From Acidobacteriaceae bacterium (GTDB lineage: Bacteria > Acidobacteriota > Terriglobia > Terriglobales > Acidobacteriaceae): a stretch of 45,198 bases of DNA. Within the stretch, counting starts at the first letter, position 1. The number at the start of each line of letters is the position of its first letter. Of this stretch, positions 7,906-19,107 are shown one piece after another. A program made the translations under genes and the position numbers. Location of the stretch: assembly GCA_031296325.1 (NCBI GenBank), contig JARLFY010000078.1:1-45198 (forward strand), given 5' to 3'. The notes under the pieces are model-generated. The model saw only the letters and a list, made by a program, of their open reading frames with translations, had not been told where the DNA came from and ran no database searches.

Positions 7906-9012
7906 TTACGGCGCGGGATACTCCACCGTCTCGCCCGTCCGTCCGTTCGTCACAGCGAAGCTGCCGTCCAACCGGCCCGTCAGCTTCAACGAGTTCCCTG
8001 CGTCGGGAACCGTCTTGACCTCCGGCAGATTCGCGATCCGCGACTCCGGCGCATTGTGCTTCGCATCATTGCCCTCAGCCGTGTGCAACTGCCACAGATC
8101 TTTCAATCTGGAAGAACCCTCAATCCTGTCGAAAGTTCCGGGAGCCGCTCCCTTGTGCGCGCCATTGTTCATGATCGCCACCCGTGGAGCAATCGCGTCG
8201 ATCAGCGCCGGACTGCCGCTGCGCTCCAGCCCGTGGTGCGAGACGACGTAAACATCCACCTTGCCCAGTTTGTCGATGGGACACATCAGCGGCCTCTCTT
8301 TGGCCCAGGTCAGGTCGGCCAGGTCGAGAATCCGCAGCTTGCCAAAGCTAATCACCAGGCCAATCGAACGGTCATTTTCGCTATTCTCCGCAGGCTTTAC
8401 TGGAGACGCCGCACACGCCGCATTCTTCTCTCCGCCAGCCGCCAGCGGATGGTCGATCACCTCGCCGTCCGCGCTCACCACCTGTACGTGGATCGACCTC
8501 AGCGGCAAGACATCGCCCGGTTTCGCCACCAGATGCTCCGCCGTACTCCCGGCCAACATCTTCTGGTAGGCCGTCCAGCCCGCCATCGTCGCTCCGCCGT
8601 CGTCCTCGCGATTGATGCCGTGGTCGATGAACCTTCCCACCGGAATCTTTGCCACCAACTGCGGCACTCCTCCCACATGGTCGGTGTGATAGTGGGTAAT
8701 GACGAGATCGTCGATCTTGGTCACTCCCGCCTGCTTGCACAGCGCGACGATCCGGTCGGCATCCCGTCCATTGAAGCCCGGCCAGCCCGTATCGACCAGC
8801 ATGCTCTCGCCATCCGGCGCAACGAATAGTGTGGACTGACCGCCCTCTACATCTACAAAGTAGACCCGCAGATCTCCTCTGCGATCGACCTCGTTCTGCG
8901 GACTGCTCTGCCCTGTCGGCCCGCGATGCTCTCCCATCCCCTGCGTGTACGCCACGCCGCTCAACGCCAGCAATCCAGCCAGCCCCACGCTCCACAACTT
9001 CAATCCCCGCAT
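7906..9012 (-). CDS. Secreted metallo-beta-lactamase-fold hydrolase (ComEC C-domain-like)
   Basis: A 368-residue protein with a signal peptide (LWSVGLAGLLALSGVAYTQG) and an MBL-fold domain. The zinc motif HYHTDH is at residues 107-112, preceded by a beta-strand region (VYFVDVEGGQSTLFV) and VDTGW. The FVDVEGGQ...LVDTG arrangement resembles the ComEC/Rec2-like group of MBL proteins, which act on phosphodiester or related substrates, but the substrate here cannot be inferred. GAGGG precedes the ATG by about five bases. It lies 147 bases upstream of the YXWGXW gene on the same strand. Confidence 0.85.
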   Translation of the reverse strand: MRGLKLWSVGLAGLLALSGVAYTQGMGEHRGPTGQSSPQNEVDRRGDLRVYFVDVEGGQSTLFVAPDGESMLVDTGWPGFNGRDADRIVALCKQAGVTKIDDLVITHYHTDHVGGVPQLVAKIPVGRFIDHGINREDDGGATMAGWTAYQKMLAGSTAEHLVAKPGDVLPLRSIHVQVVSADGEVIDHPLAAGGEKNAACAASPVKPAENSENDRSIGLVISFGKLRILDLADLTWAKERPLMCPIDKLGKVDVYVVSHHGLERSGSPALIDAIAPRVAIMNNGAHKGAAPGTFDRIEGSSRLKDLWQLHTAEGNDAKHNAPESRIANLPEVKTVPDAGNSLKLTGRLDGSFAVTNGRTGETVEYPAP

Positions 9013-9126
9013 AGACGCCCTCGCCTCTCGCTACAACCGCCGCCCGAAATCGGCCAGCACTGGAATCATCGCACATCCCCCTTTGAACCGGCTGAGAATC
9101 CGCCGGAGGGAGAGAACAGCAGACGC

Positions 9127-9158
9127 AAAAAGGCCAGCCCCGGTGGCGGGGCTAGCCT
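9127..9158 (-). terminator. Rho-independent terminator of rpsT
   Basis: On the minus strand a GC-rich hairpin (AGGCTAGCCCCG / CGGGGCTGGCCT, loop CCAC) is followed by TTTTTGCG. It lies 40 bases after the rpsT stop codon. Confidence 0.85.
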
Positions 9159-9197
9159 CTGCGATAGAGATTTGTTGAGCGGGAAGAACCGCCGGTC

Positions 9198-9479
9198 TTA
9201 GGCGGCCTTGGGGGCGACGACGACAGCCTTGACGCGCGCATTCAGGCGAGCCTTGTAGCGGCTGGCGGTGTTCTTGTGCAGAACGCCCTTCTGCACGCTC
9301 TTGTCGAGTACCGAAACGGTGGACGAGTAGGCCGCCGCGAGGGTCGTCTTGTCGCCCGCCGCAATGGCCTCACGCAGCGAGCGCAGGGTTCCGCGCAGCT
9401 TGCTCTTGTTCGCGCGGTTGGCCGCGGTCTTGGTGACGGTCTGACGTGCGCGCTTCAACGAGGAGACATGATTTGCCAT
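9198..9479 (-). CDS. rpsT: 30S ribosomal protein S20
   Basis: Primary 16S rRNA-binding protein of the small subunit. The 93-residue basic protein has the family's start ([13 protein letters not shown]), the conserved [13 protein letters not shown] segment and the [15 protein letters not shown] core. It is monocistronic here, with its own promoter and terminator. No strong Shine-Dalgarno sequence is visible before the ATG, which fits a translationally controlled S20 mRNA; in E. coli S20 represses its own translation. Confidence 0.97.
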   Translation of the reverse strand: MANHVSSLKRARQTVTKTAANRANKSKLRGTLRSLREAIAAGDKTTLAAAYSSTVSVLDKSVQKGVLHKNTASRYKARLNARVKAVVVAPKAA

Positions 9480-9559
9480 AAAATCTAAACTCTTTTCTTG
9501 ATCCGCCGAGGCGGGAAATGGGATGCAGGCCGTAGACGCAATTCACCGCATCCCTGCAA
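9480..9559 (-). promoter_or_regulatory. rpsT mRNA leader with two hairpins
   Basis: From the predicted start point the leader runs about 80 bases to the ATG. It can fold into GGGATGC...GCATCCC enclosing about 20 bases, and a compact CCGCC-TC-GGCGG hairpin nearer the ATG. This is a candidate for S20 autoregulation; that role is inference. Confidence 0.45.
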
Positions 9560-9565
9560 CTATCT

Positions 9566-9594
9566 AGTCTACGGAAGCAAGGCGACAAGGTCAA
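9566..9594 (-). promoter_or_regulatory. Sigma-70-type promoter of rpsT
   Basis: On the minus strand TTGACC (9594-9589) and TAGACT (9571-9566) are separated by 17 bases, the optimal spacing, and lead into the rpsT leader. Confidence 0.65.
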
Positions 9595-9663
9595 CTTTCC
9601 TGCAATAAATCAGAAATCCCAACTGGAAGCAATTTAGTCCGTATAGGACGAAAGACAGAAGCA

Positions 9664-9757
9664 ACCACGGATAAAACGGGTCTTCACGGATAAAACTAGA
9701 GCGGTCAATCTTTAATCCGTGTTCATCCGCGTTGATCCGTGGTCGTCTCTTGTCTCA
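9664..9757. repeat. Family C repeat with inverted arms
   Basis: The left arm contains ACCACGGAT and CACGGATAAA; the right arm contains TTAATCCGTG, TCATCCGCG and GATCCGTGGT, its approximate reverse complement, about 40 bases apart. Related ATCCGTG/ATCCGCG units recur at 35124-35153 and 39874-39921. The rest of the gap up to the lyase gene (9758-9965) shows no gene. Confidence 0.6.
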
Positions 9758-9965
9758 CTTACGAATAGCTGGTCATAAATCACGGTTTTGGACAGCAGGA
9801 TTGCGAGGGGCTGGCCACCGGATATTTTTCTTTCGTCTTTTTAGACGTATCAATCGTCTGTAGCAACAGTACCCCCTATGTTTTGACGATGAACGAACCA
9901 GCCGACTATGCTCTCTAGGGTTGCGAAGATCATTTGCCAAAAGAATTGAATTGAAAGGTTGTGTC

Positions 9966-12062
9966 ATGTCGAAGGCCGGCTTGTTTCTTGGTTCCATGTT
10001 TCTTGCTCTTGCGGCAGTCATGTCTTCTGGCGCGGCGGCGCAGTCCGCCTTGCCCAAGGTCGCGCCAGTCACGGTGAACGCCCCGGTCGTTATCACCGAC
10101 AACGGCGATAGCTGGACGATGACCAACGGCATGGTGAAGATGTACGTCACCAAGCGCGATGGCAATGTGCCGCAGATTGTCTATCACGGGGTCAACATCG
10201 TGGCCCACAAAGAGACCTGGGAACAGCTTCCCTCCGGCACCATCACGGCAACCGTGACCATCGACCCCAGCACCAACGGCGGAGAACGCGGCGAGGTCGC
10301 CGTCAAGGGCATCAACGGGCGCATGGACATCGAGGTGCGCTACGTTCTGGAACGCGGCGTCAGCGGCTTCTACTCCTACGCCGAATACACCCATCAGGCC
10401 AGCTATCCCCCGGCGGGCGAGGGCGAGAGCCGCTTCATTCTGGAGATGAATCCCACCTTCGACTGGCTCTCGGTCGACGACGACCGCAACCAGTTGATGT
10501 GCAGTCCGCAGGACTTCAACGACGCCATCATCATCCACGCCAAGGAGCAGCACGTCCTGCGTACGGGCGTCTACAAGAACTCGGTCGAGCACAAGTACAG
10601 CTATAACCAGGTGATGTACAAGCTCACCGCATGGGGATGGTCCAGCACCAAGAACCACATCGGCATCTACTTCATGAATCCCTCCAACGAGTACATCGGC
10701 GGAGGAGCGGAGAAGCTGGATCTGATCGACCACATGTCGAACACCCTGCTCGACTACTGGACCAGCGGCCACTACGCCGGAGGCGCGGGCAACTTCATCC
10801 CGCAGGGCGAGGAGTGGAAGCACGTTGTTGGGCCGATCTTCGTCTACCTCAACGCGATTGAAGACCCCAAGGATGCATCCCAGGCCGATCTCGACAAGCT
10901 GGCCGCAACCTCTGGCAGCGCAATGCCCGTGGTTCCGCAGGTCTGGCACGACGCGGGCATCGCCCTGTGGCAGGACGCAGTCGCCAAGTCCAAGGAACAA
11001 AAGGCCGCATGGCCCTTCGCCTGGGTCAAGGGCGTGGACTATCCGCACAAGGAGGAGCGCGCCACCGTTACTGGACAGCTCGTTCTCAACGATCCTCAGG
11101 CGACCAGCAAGCTGATGCCGCATCTGACCGTCGGCCTCGCTCACCCCGAGTATCAGGGCAACGGAAGCGACTTCCAGAAGCGCGCGGGCAACGGCAACAC
11201 CGTCACTTGGGCGCACGATGGCAACTACTACCAGTTCTGGGTAGACGGCAACCCGGACGGCAGCTTCACCATCCCCAACGTCCGCCCCGGTACATACAAG
11301 CTGCACGCCTTCGCCGACGGAGTTCTGGGCGAGTTCGCCAGCGGTACCATCACCGTCGAGGCGGGCAAGACGATCAATCTGGGCAAGATCGACTGGCAGC
11401 CCCTCCGCTTCGGCAAGCAGGTCTGGGAGATTGGCTACCCCGACCGCACCGCCGACAAGTTCTTCAAGGGCGACGGAGCCAACTACTGGCTCTGGGGCTG
11501 GCCGCTGCGCTACGGCGACCTCTTCCCCAAGGACATCACCTACACCATCGGCAAGAGCGACTACCACAAGGACTGGTTTTTTGAGGAAGTTCCCCACTCC
11601 ACCACCAATGCCTGGATGAACCCCGCCGCCAAGGATCCGCTCAACCAGCGCTTCGGCTGGGTCAATATTCCCAGCAGCGATCAGGATATGTGGCGTCAGT
11701 GGGGTCAGGGACGAGCCACCACATGGACAGTCAAGTTCAACATGCCCGCAGCCAGCAAAGGCGTGGCGGTTCTACGTATCGCGCTGGCCGGAGCCGATGG
11801 AGGCGGCGGTCTGGAGATTGGCGTCAACGGAAAGAATGTTGGGACCATCTACCCGGTAGCGACCAACGCTCTCCGCTACAACATCGACAAAGGCGTCTGG
11901 TACCAGTACGCGCAGAAGTTCGACGCCTCCAAGCTGAAGGCGGGCGAGAACTCGATGACGTTCACCGTTCCCGCCGGAGATGTTACAACCGGCGTGGTCT
12001 GGGACTACCTCCGCCTCGAACTGAACGACGGCACCGGCAACTTCCCCGCTCCGCCCAAATAG
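9966..12062 (+). CDS. Secreted rhamnogalacturonan lyase, polysaccharide lyase family 4
   Basis: Cleaves the rhamnose-galacturonate backbone of pectin rhamnogalacturonan I by beta-elimination, outside the cytoplasm. The 698-residue protein has a signal peptide (LFLGSMFLALAAVMSSGAAAQ) and the three-part PL4 architecture. A beta-rich N-terminal catalytic domain comes first (about 30-330; SWTMTNGMVKMYVTKRDGNV, then TAWGWSSTKNHIGIYFMNPS). A fibronectin-III-like domain follows (about 360-480; GSFTIPNVRPGTYKLHAFADG), then a C-terminal carbohydrate-binding jelly-roll (about 490-695; WEIGYPDRTADKFFKG...YLRLELN). AAAGG lies seven bases before the ATG. Single-gene unit as far as visible; no other pectin enzyme is adjacent. 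Confidence 0.9.
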   Translation: MSKAGLFLGSMFLALAAVMSSGAAAQSALPKVAPVTVNAPVVITDNGDSWTMTNGMVKMYVTKRDGNVPQIVYHGVNIVAHKETWEQLPSGTITATVTIDPSTNGGERGEVAVKGINGRMDIEVRYVLERGVSGFYSYAEYTHQASYPPAGEGESRFILEMNPTFDWLSVDDDRNQLMCSPQDFNDAIIIHAKEQHVLRTGVYKNSVEHKYSYNQVMYKLTAWGWSSTKNHIGIYFMNPSNEYIGGGAEKLDLIDHMSNTLLDYWTSGHYAGGAGNFIPQGEEWKHVVGPIFVYLNAIEDPKDASQADLDKLAATSGSAMPVVPQVWHDAGIALWQDAVAKSKEQKAAWPFAWVKGVDYPHKEERATVTGQLVLNDPQATSKLMPHLTVGLAHPEYQGNGSDFQKRAGNGNTVTWAHDGNYYQFWVDGNPDGSFTIPNVRPGTYKLHAFADGVLGEFASGTITVEAGKTINLGKIDWQPLRFGKQVWEIGYPDRTADKFFKGDGANYWLWGWPLRYGDLFPKDITYTIGKSDYHKDWFFEEVPHSTTNAWMNPAAKDPLNQRFGWVNIPSSDQDMWRQWGQGRATTWTVKFNMPAASKGVAVLRIALAGADGGGGLEIGVNGKNVGTIYPVATNALRYNIDKGVWYQYAQKFDASKLKAGENSMTFTVPAGDVTTGVVWDYLRLELNDGTGNFPAPPK

Positions 12063-12088
12063 CGCCAAGCCTTGTCGGAAATGGCAGT

Positions 12089-12123
12089 CAAGCTGTCCGG
12101 AACCTGTACTCCCGGGCAGCTTG
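12089..12123 (+). other. Strong stem-loop between the PL4 and aquaporin genes
   Basis: CAAGCTGTCCGG (12089-12100) pairs over 12 positions, one of them G-U, with CCGGGCAGCTTG (12112-12123); the loop is 11 bases. No T-run follows, so it is either a factor-dependent 3' end of the lyase mRNA or a 5' structure of the aqpZ mRNA. Confidence 0.6.
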
Positions 12124-12209
12124 ATTGGTGCATGGAGCCCGCCGTATTTTTACCAAAAAATCAGCATTTATTTCTTTACAAGACTGATCGCGAATCGTAT
12201 AAGTCCTGT

Positions 12210-12893
12210 ATGAAGAAATATCTGGCAGAGCTGGTAGGAACCTTTATTCTGGTGCTCTTCGGCTGTGGAACGGCCGTTGTAGCCGGCGACAAGGTAGGCA
12301 TTCTGGGTATCGCGTTCGCCTTCGGCTTGGCGCTGATCGGCGCCGCTTACGGCATAGGCCCCATCTCCGGCTGCCATATCAATCCAGCCGTAAGTCTGGG
12401 CGTCTGGACGGCCGGGAGAATGTCGGCCAAAGACATGGTGGGCTACTGGATCGGACAGTTTCTCGGCGCCATTCTGGCAGCCTGGATACTTTATGTGATC
12501 ATAGGCGGCGTTGGCGGCGGCTATAACGTCGCCGCCAGCGGCCTTGGCCAGAATGGCTGGGGCGCAGGCTACCAGGGCGGGTACGACCTAACCTCCGCCA
12601 TCGTCTTTGAATTCGTAGCTACGCTGATCTTTGTTATCGTGATTCTCGGCTCCACGCAGAAGAGCGCTCCGGCGGGGTTTGCCGGACTGGCCATTGGCAT
12701 CACGCTGGTGGTCATTCACATCTTCGGGATTCACATCACCGGCGTGAGCGTGAACCCCGCTCGCAGTCTGGGACCGGCTCTGTTCGTGGGAGGCAAGGCG
12801 ATGGCGCAGCTATGGCTATTCCTTCTGATCCCCAGTCTGGCCGGAATCGTTGCAGGTCTGCTGTTCCGCAGCAAGGCGCTTGCAGCCGATTAG
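12210..12893 (+). CDS. aqpZ: Aquaporin Z-type water channel
   Basis: Six-helix inner-membrane channel for water. The 227-residue product carries both pore motifs, HINPAVS (NPA 58-60) and SVNPARS (NPA 182-184), and the selectivity-filter His170 and Arg185 seen in AqpZ, arguing for a water channel rather than a glycerol facilitator. The ATG at 12210 (MKKYLAELVGTFILV) matches the usual AqpZ start; the longer frame upstream is not supported. The ribosome site is weak. Confidence 0.94.
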   Translation: MKKYLAELVGTFILVLFGCGTAVVAGDKVGILGIAFAFGLALIGAAYGIGPISGCHINPAVSLGVWTAGRMSAKDMVGYWIGQFLGAILAAWILYVIIGGVGGGYNVAASGLGQNGWGAGYQGGYDLTSAIVFEFVATLIFVIVILGSTQKSAPAGFAGLAIGITLVVIHIFGIHITGVSVNPARSLGPALFVGGKAMAQLWLFLLIPSLAGIVAGLLFRSKALAAD

Positions 12894-12911
12894 AACATCC
12901 AGAGAATTGCT

Positions 12912-12948
12912 GCTTGTCATTCCGCAGCAAAGCGGAGGAATCTGCTTA
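12912..12948 (+). repeat. Family A repeat, full-length single copy
   Basis: CTTGTCATTCCGCAGC then AAAGCGGAGGAATCTGCTT, starting about 20 bases after the aqpZ stop codon and in gene orientation. Confidence 0.75.
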
Positions 12949-12986
12949 TTTTCTTTGTCTTTGGTCCATTGTTGCTTTTGCCTATA

Positions 12987-13067
12987 AAGGGCCAAAGGCC
13001 CGTCCTATACCAGCCCCTAGGTCAGCGTCCAGCCCAACGACCAAGGGCTGAAGGCCTGCGCTATAGA
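12987..13067. repeat. Family B repeat, copy 2
   Basis: AAGGGCCAAAGGCCCG-TCCTATACCAGCC, a degenerate middle hairpin, and GGGCTGAAGGCCTG ending CTATAG. With the family A copy it occupies the gap between the convergent aqpZ and meaB genes (12894-13154). Confidence 0.75.
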
Positions 13068-13154
13068 TCTCAGCGCATCGAAACACTGTGCCGATTACAG
13101 GTCGATACGCTGGAATGACAGACGCAATTGGGGTACTGCATTGAGAGAGTTGCT

Positions 13155-14253
13155 CTATTGACGAAAGTCCCGCAGCAGCTCGAAGCTCGCCGCCAGCGGG
13201 GTGGTTCGTCCGTCGCGAACCTCCTGTTGCAGTACCGGCAGCCGATCAGCCACCACGGGATGTTTGCAGAAGATGTCTTCCAATCCCATCGAGATCAGCT
13301 CATTCATCCACTGTAGAGCGCCCTTGCGCCGACGCTCCTCGATCTTGCCGAGCGCTTCAAGCTTCACCTCGTGATCCAGCACCATCTGCCAGATCTCGTC
13401 GATTCCGGTGTTTTGCAGCGCCGAACAGCAGACCACCTGCGGCGTCCATCCGTCGCCCGACGGCGGAAACATGTGCAGCGCCGAGGCGTACTCTATGCGC
13501 GCCCGCTCCGCCTTGGGCTTATTGTCGCCATCGGCCTTGTTGATCGCCATGCCGTCGACCATCTCGATGATGCCGCGCTTGATTCCCTGTAGCTCGTCAC
13601 CCGCTCCGGCCAGCATCAGCAGCAGAAAGAAGTCCGACATTGAGCGCACGGCGGTCTCCGACTGCCCCACGCCGACCGTCTCGATGAAGATGTTGGTAAA
13701 GCCCGCCGCCTCGCAGAGCAGGATGGTCTCCCGCGTCCGTCGCGCCACGCCGCCCAGATGTCCGCCCGAGGGGGAAGGCCGAATGTACGCGCGTTCCTCC
13801 ATGGAGAGCTGTGCCATGCGCGTTTTGTCGCCCAGAATGCTGCCGCCCGAGATCGGACTCGATGGATCGACGCTCAGCACCGCCAACTGTTCGCCGCACT
13901 CCCGCGCCACATGCATTCCCAGCGCGTCGATGAAGGTACTCTTGCCCACTCCCGGAACTCCGGTGATTCCCAGCCGCCGCGTCTTGCCAATGCTCGGAAG
14001 AATCGCATTCAGAAGCAGCGCCGAAAGCTCCACATCGGAAGGCAACGTGCTTTCGACCAGAGTGATCGCTCGCGACAGGGCTACGCGATCGCCCGCCAGA
14101 ACGCCGTCAACGTACCACTCCAGAGGTTGTCGCGCCCTCCCACGTGGTCGCGCAGCAGTTCCAACCGTTGGTGCGGATGCCGAGCTGGCCGCAGAAACCG
14201 CTGCGACCCCCGAAGGAGTCGCAGCGACATCAAGCGAAGTTTTATCCGTAGAA

Positions 14254-14270
<17 letters not shown>
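13155..14270 (-). CDS. meaB: Methylmalonyl-CoA mutase-associated GTPase MeaB (ArgK family)
   Basis: G-protein chaperone that gates cofactor loading of B12-dependent methylmalonyl-CoA mutase and protects it from inactivation. The P-loop GVPGVGKS is at about residues 104-111; [21 protein letters not shown] and [11 protein letters not shown] are characteristic of the MeaB/ArgK group, followed by NKADGDN as the base-recognition motif. The first 45 residues are an Ala/Ser-rich extension. The GTG start at 14270 overlaps the mutase large-chain stop by 17 bases (a second in-frame GTG is at 14261), so translation is probably coupled. Last gene of the operon. Confidence 0.93.
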
Positions 14271-16391
<2,121 letters not shown>

Positions 16392-16392
<1 letters not shown>

Positions 16393-17828
16393 TAGTTCTT
16401 CACTCCCAGCCGGTTCTGCCAGTTCGTCAAGGTCTCAAGGGCGTCGCTTGCGACGTGTACAAATCCCTGCACGCCTAGAGCCGTCAACGCGTCAATCTGT
16501 TCCTTTGGATTGCCCGCAACAACTACAGGAACCTTCACCTTCGCGCAGACCTCTTCGGCAAACGCAAGGTACTCGGCATCCGAGCTGCACAGCACGATCA
16601 GATCCGCATCGCTGCCCACATACTCTTCGGACTCGACCAGCGTGAAGCCGGAGCAGCCAAAGAAGTTCAACGTAAAGTTGGCGCGCGCCGTCTTCATCTT
16701 GGCGTCGCCGCGCTTCAGCAGCAGAACCTTGGGAGCCTTGCCCTTCGCCTTGGCATGACGCGCCGTACGCAGGCGAATCGCCTCGAACGGCTCGGCCAGA
16801 CGGAAGGTTGGGAACGGTGCAACGCCCGCCTCCGCAACCGGCGCAGCCTCCAGAGGCTCGCCATTCAGATCGGGAAAGTTATTGACGCCCACCATGGCCT
16901 TGCGTCGCGACGAGATTGCCTTCTCGCGAACCGCGCGGCTCTTGGCAACTTCTTCGCCCAGCCAGCCCGCAGCCAGAGCCTTACTGTATCCGCCCGCAGC
17001 CTCAATGCGCTGGAAGAGCTTCCAGGCCTCATGCGCCAGCGAGTTGGTCAGGCTCTCAATGTAGTACGATCCACCAGCCGGGTCCGCCACCACATTCAGG
17101 TGAGCTTCTTCGGCCAACACGCGCTGAATCCCCAGCGCCAGATGCTCGTCAAAGCCGAAAGGCTCGACCGTCAGCGAGTCGCATCCGCCGATTGCAGCCG
17201 ACATGGCCTCGGTCGTAGCGCGCAGCATGTTGGTATTGGGATCGACGATGCTCTTGTTCAACTGAGCCGTGCGTACATGCAGCTTCAACAGACCAGCCTT
17301 CGCGTCGCCGCCAAAGGCCGAAACCACCTGTGCCCAAAGCAACCGCGCAGCGCGCAGTTTGGCAATCTCGAAGAAGTAGGTCGAGCCGACGGCGAAGGCA
17401 AACTCAATCTCGCGAGCCGCCACGTCCACCGAACTGCTGGCAGAACGCTTCTCCAACTCCTCGACGCCCGCCGCCAGAGCAATACCCAACTGTTGAATCG
17501 CGTCGGCGCCAGACTCCAGAATCAGGTCGGCGCGAATCGCGTTCTTGGCCGGAACGGCCTCCTGATCGATCTTCCACGCCTTGCCTTCGCCGCGTACAAA
17601 TGGCGACTGGCCGGGAGCCGACGCGGTCTGCGCATCGAGTCCGGCCAGTGCATCGCTGCGATAGTACGGGCGTACATTGAGCCCCTCTTCGGAGCGCCAA
17701 ACCAGCTTCTTTTCGTAGTCGGCGCCCTTCAGATCCTTCAGGATCGCGGCCTCCCACGTCTCGGTCGAAACGGGCGGAAACTCCTGCGCCAGATTCAAGC
17801 CTTCGGTTCCAGCCAATGCATCAGGCAT
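16392..17828 (-). CDS. mutA: Methylmalonyl-CoA mutase, small chain
   Basis: Non-catalytic partner of the large chain. The 478-residue product is homologous to the large chain over the barrel ([40 protein letters not shown]) and ends in a B12-domain-like fold. The D-x-H-x-x-G cobalt motif is absent ([20 protein letters not shown] in its place), as expected for this subunit. ATG 17828 has a perfect AGGAGG nine bases upstream and overlaps the epimerase stop by eight bases. Confidence 0.94.
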
Positions 17829-18288
17829 GTGTTCCCTCCTGCACCACTTCGAGCAAGTAGCCAAACGACGCCGTCTCGGTCGTCTTGGGATGAACGAAGA
17901 AGACCGTCGTTCCCCGCGAACCCTTGCGCGGAGCGGGATCGATGATCTTGAAGCCGTTCTCCTTCAAATAGTCGAAGGCCTTCTGGATGTCCTTGACGCG
18001 CAAAGCAGTGTGCGCGAAACCGCCGCGTCCGCCGTTCTTTTCGATCATCTTGGCGACGGGCGACTCATCGTTCAGCGGCTCCAGCAACTGCACCAGATTC
18101 GGTCCGTCGCCCACCTGCAGCAACACCTCACGCACCTGATCCTTGCCCAGCACGTCTTCGCGATGCAACTCCTTGAAGCCCATCGCCTTGTACGCATTGA
18201 CCTGAGGCTCCAAATCGCCCACCTTCACAGAGAAAGCAACATGGTCAAAAAACAGAAATCCCGGAACCTGCTCGATTGCATCGCTCAT
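17821..18288 (-). CDS. mce: Methylmalonyl-CoA epimerase
   Basis: Interconverts (S)- and (R)-methylmalonyl-CoA, linking transcarboxylase and mutase. The 155-residue VOC-superfamily protein has the family's metal-ligand positions in FDHVAFSV, GGFAHTALRV and YLLEVVQE, and PRKGSRGTTVFFVHPK, a typical epimerase segment. Its stop overlaps the mutA start and its start abuts the biotin-carrier stop. Confidence 0.93.
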   Translation of the reverse strand: MSDAIEQVPGFLFFDHVAFSVKVGDLEPQVNAYKAMGFKELHREDVLGKDQVREVLLQVGDGPNLVQLLEPLNDESPVAKMIEKNGGRGGFAHTALRVKDIQKAFDYLKENGFKIIDPAPRKGSRGTTVFFVHPKTTETASFGYLLEVVQEGTHA

Positions 18289-18666
18289 TTACTCAAACTC
18301 CACTAGAATCTGGCCCGACTGTACACTGTCGCCGGCCTTTACCTTGATTGCGGTCACTTTGCCAGCCACATGCGCCGTCACCTGTGTCTCCATCTTCATG
18401 GCTTCCAGCACCAGCAGCGCATCGCCAGCCTGCAGCGACTGCCCTACCTGCGCCGTTACGCTGGCCACAATACCCGAGACCGGGCTGCGGCACACCTTCT
18501 CTTCATTCGCCACGGCAGTCTCGGCCGTCGGAGCCGCAGTCGCCGCAATCGGCGTACGGGCCACGGCAGACTCTACCGCGTGAAGGCGCGATCCGAAGTT
18601 CTCGGTCTCCGCGATCTCCACGTCCACATCGTAGTTCTTATTGTCGATCGTAATTTTTAGTTTCAT
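18289..18666 (-). CDS. Biotin carboxyl carrier subunit (transcarboxylase 1.3S type)
   Basis: Carries the carboxyl group between the 12S and 5S subunits. The 125-residue protein has an N-terminal strand region, an Ala/Thr-rich hinge (about 30-55) and a biotinyl domain with EAMKMET; Lys91 is the biotinylation site. ATG 18666 (MKLKITIDNK) is chosen because it gives the family's usual N-terminus; the longer frame reads into the preceding spacer. It directly abuts mce. Confidence 0.92.
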   Translation of the reverse strand: MKLKITIDNKNYDVDVEIAETENFGSRLHAVESAVARTPIAATAAPTAETAVANEEKVCRSPVSGIVASVTAQVGQSLQAGDALLVLEAMKMETQVTAHVAGKVTAIKVKAGDSVQSGQILVEFE

Positions 18667-18673
18667 GAATCTC

Positions 18674-19030
18674 TTAGTTGTACAACGTGTGCGATGTCTG
18701 AATGGATACGCGACCCTGTTGGGCCCAGGCACCAGTGCGAATCAGGCGAATCTGGCGGACGTGCGCATGCACGCCAAACCAGGTCGCAATGGCAGCGGAG
18801 ATGGCAAGAAACTCCTCCTCGGAGATTCCAGCCTCCTTCGCCACAGGCGATTGTGCTGCGGGTGCTTCGGTCTTTGCCGCGACAACAGCCGCGACGGGAG
18901 CCGCAGCCGATCCCGCCGAAGCCAACCGCTTCTCCAGCCCTGCTACTCGCTCGGCAAGTGCCGAGACTTGGGCCAGAACGCTTTGAAGGCTTGTGCGCAG
19001 ATCGTCGGAATTGGGAACTGTTTCACTCAT
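18674..19030 (-). CDS. Small coiled-coil protein of the transcarboxylase operon
   Basis: A 118-residue soluble protein between the 12S and 1.3S genes. The N-terminal third is a predicted coiled coil (LQSVLAQVSALAERVAGLEK), then an Ala/Pro-rich linker, then a compact C-terminal block (EEEFLAISAAIATWFG, HVRQIRLI, AWAQQGRVSIQTSHTLYN). I associate this C-terminal pattern with small proteins next to carboxyltransferase genes and with the tails of decarboxylase gamma/delta-type subunits, but here there is no membrane helix. A scaffold or assembly role is inference. Confidence 0.8.
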   Translation of the reverse strand: MSETVPNSDDLRTSLQSVLAQVSALAERVAGLEKRLASAGSAAAPVAAVVAAKTEAPAAQSPVAKEAGISEEEFLAISAAIATWFGVHAHVRQIRLIRTGAWAQQGRVSIQTSHTLYN

Positions 19031-19107
19031 CGTCTTCTTCTTCGTTTCCTGTGGTTCGCTTGCTATACACCACTTGCCATCCAAAGCCTAGCCGAATGGA
19101 ACCCAAC

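Noticed and set aside
9930..11597. 555-codon open frame antisense to the PL4 gene
   Set aside because: Mirror frame caused by GC-rich codon use; no start signal or domain. The same holds for the long antisense frames over mutB, nagA, rluD, the VWFA gene and the porin gene.
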